Shown: one piece after another, positions 61,917 to 64,000 of the stretch
Layout: each line of letters opens with the position of its first letter
How positions within the stretch are numbered: position 1 is the first letter of the stretch
Source of the DNA: Symsagittifera roscoffensis
Lineage: Eukaryota > Xenacoelomorpha > Acoela > Convolutidae
Reading direction: 5' to 3'
Length of the DNA: 64,000 nt
NCBI RefSeq assembly: GCF_963678635.1
Contig: NC_087070.1
Span: 19,873,318-19,937,317, forward strand
Made by a program: the position numbers and the translations under genes
The notes under the pieces: model-generated
The model's database searches: none
What the model was told of the DNA's origin: nothing
What the model saw: only the letters and a program-made list of their open reading frames with translations

Positions 61917-64000
61917 CGTTTGAACGACTTCATCTGTCACTTATTATCAACCTTTGGAAGGTTGAGTAAACATTGAAATGATTATCAAACGGTGAACTGT
62001 TGACCTGACAATATAGTTAATGACAAGTACTTCATATCGACGCCATTCACGGGCATTGTTCATTTTGCACCCTAGGTGACTTGAAAATTGGGGTTCTTAA
62101 AAGTATAAAAGAGAGAGTGTGGTAATTTGGAATCATTTAGGGCCTTAAAGTGTATTTTATTTTATTTCTTATTTTGTCCTTTTTACTCCTTGTAAATATA
62201 TACAAAGAAATTCAAATGACTTAACTCACATTTTTAACAGTGAAGCAGCAATAGAAAAGTTTTAATATCTTCTCAAATAAGCCTCTGATCTCTTATTAAA
62301 AGTAAAAGCTTTTAGGTATCTCACTTACAAATCTCTAATATGATATTGCACCCGGCATCATCGGATGTTTCTTAGGAACGCTGGAAGAGAAAATTTCCAA
62401 CTGGAATTTTCAGCTCAAGACCAACGCTGTTAGTATACTGAAACATGACTGCCTTAATTTGGGCAAGTATAAATTCCGACCTTTTAACATGTCGGAAATA
62501 GGTTTTTATGTGGGGTTATGAGGCACCTTCTTTTTTAAAATAAGATTACAAAAAGATTATCCGAGCGCTCACAAAATGTTAAAATCTAAAAATTTAAAAT
62601 GTGTCTTCGTTTAGTTTGACATGGTTTGACTTAAGTAATGTAAAAACAAAAAGAGTTAAGTTAACTATTTATGTTGTAAAAGTCGACAAAGAGTTCGATT
62701 CAGTTTTTCGCGACTCTTAGACATTATTTTGGGTTCAATATCACGGCTACTACTGGACCTATGAGCTTTCTTTGACATACCTAAATTTTGGTGAAAACCA
62801 CTGTTTCTTCCAGTATTTAGCGAGGTAAATTAGCGGAAGTTTCGAAAAACTGAAATTGGCTTCAAATGGCTTCATTGATTGGCTTCATTGATTCCCTTGT
62901 ATTGAATTCATTTCATCTATGTCGCATTTCATATTGGTAAAACTTTTTAAGAAGAATGAACGTAGTGAAGACTCTTTATAGGTCTTGCTGATTTTTTTTT
63001 CAGGAGAAGTCTTTAATAACTATAGATGTGCATTCATACATATTGATGCATTTATGAATGCACTTAGGTATATATGCATTTTTTGAATTCAATTGAAATT
63101 CATCTGCTGAAAGTGACGTAAATAGCACTCTCAAAATACAAACGTGGAAATGGCGCAAAAAAACGTGAACGATTTTAAGTTTCGAAAATGGAATTTAATT
63201 TTTAGATTTCCAGCGGAATAGAAACTTTACCTGTTGATCCAATTTTCTGAAGTTGGGTTAGTTATTTATTTTTTCTTGGAAATTCGAAAGTTGAGATATT
63301 TTTCAAGAAAGTCAATGTTTTCCTGAGGAGGGGCGTATCTACAATTTTCTTGAGAGGGGTGGGGGATGTTAAGTAAATTAACTTATCGAAAGTTTGGTCG
63401 GTAGTTTACTTTTTGTAGGTTGCGCTCCAACCGTAAAATTATTATATCATTGCACCTTCTGAAAAAATTTAGGGTCGGTCGGTCGAAAATGGGTGTCGTA
63501 GAAAAATATCAGAGGGTGTCGATTTCCCCTGTGGGTTCCACCCTGTAAATCCGCTCCTGTCTAGAAGAAAAACGTTGACACCTAAATTTGGCTGTATTAA
63601 AGATCAATGGCACAAAAGGGGTATTAATTGTTCCGACAACTAAAAGTGAGAGGAACTTTGTCTTCGGGTTTGTCTTCTCTTTTTTTCCACGCAAAACCAG
63701 GTAGCACAAACACTCATCACAATAGATCCAGTTATATTTATCAAACCCCTTATAGTCATAAATCGAACGACAACAAAATTCTAAACAGTTTTCGAATTCT
63801 CGAGAAAAACCGGTTTTAATTTGCTTTTAGTCTAATTTCGAGAGTAAAGCGAGTGAGTAGAGAGCGTAAAACATATTTTAAGCTAAAAAAAATAAAATTT
63901 CAGCCTAAATGGCCAATTTTTGAAGCTTATTTACCTCTTACCCAGTGAGTAGGAAAAAAATGAAACACTGCAAAAGTTTATTATTTGATTTGGTCACGGA
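61917..64000. other. SLC39A11 3' UTR and downstream DNA
   Basis: No further gene is seen. ATTAAA near 62297 is a possible poly(A) signal, about 380 bases after the stop. A dispersed repeat copy (63110-63260) and a small inverted-repeat element (about 63330-63562) follow. Confidence 0.55.
63330..63562. mobile_element. Small hAT-like MITE
   Basis: The left end AGGGGCGTATCTACA and the reverse complement of the right end (AGGAGCGGATTTACA) match at about 12 of 15 positions, in the style of CAGGGGCG..TCTA hAT termini. About 230 bp, no ORF. Target duplication not resolved. Confidence 0.4.

Overview
The window is nuclear DNA of an AT-rich eukaryote, almost certainly an invertebrate animal. Four conserved animal genes lie on the + strand, with GT-AG introns, T-rich non-coding DNA, tRNA-derived short repeats and an LTR retrotransposon. 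I cannot name the species. Layout: 1-1420, intergenic DNA with a decayed antisense LTR; 1421-5209, an intronless cyclin-G-associated kinase/auxilin gene (GAK); 9831-14871, CAND1 in four exons; 18051-22013, RAB3GAP1 in four exons; 25863-61916, the zinc transporter SLC39A11 (ZIP11), whose 3' half is duplicated and interrupted; 61917-64000, intergenic DNA with small repeats. The host genes are unrelated housekeeping functions (clathrin uncoating, cullin-ligase exchange, Rab regulation, zinc transport) and do not look like an operon.

The unusual part is inside SLC39A11. A segment of about 5.3 kb carrying exons 2 and 3 is present twice in tandem (28867-55838 and 55839-61142). Copy 1 carries a 21,676-bp LTR element (32614-54289), inserted four bases before the exon 3 splice donor, inside the QNFPEG zinc-site motif. 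Copy 2 preserves the empty site. The two 921-bp LTRs differ at only about two positions that I could see, so the insertion is recent. The duplication may be real, or it may be two alleles placed end to end by the assembler.

The element is Ty3/gypsy-like but very large and atypical. Its 3-kb leader holds about 18 copies of a CCGGAGGGGT motif. ORF1 fuses a Gag-like domain directly to the RT thumb and RNase H; the zinc knuckle, protease and RT fingers/palm are missing. After a single in-frame TGA comes a complete D,D35E integrase, followed by a long acidic region and a C-terminal domain resembling a macro domain of the Poa1/OARD1 type. About 9 kb further on there are three more reading frames: a coiled-coil protein, an SGNH/GDSL-hydrolase-like protein whose catalytic blocks lie in two frames, and a 1687-residue protein I cannot assign. 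This recently mobile element, which probably depends on enzymes supplied in trans, is the best candidate for something undescribed.
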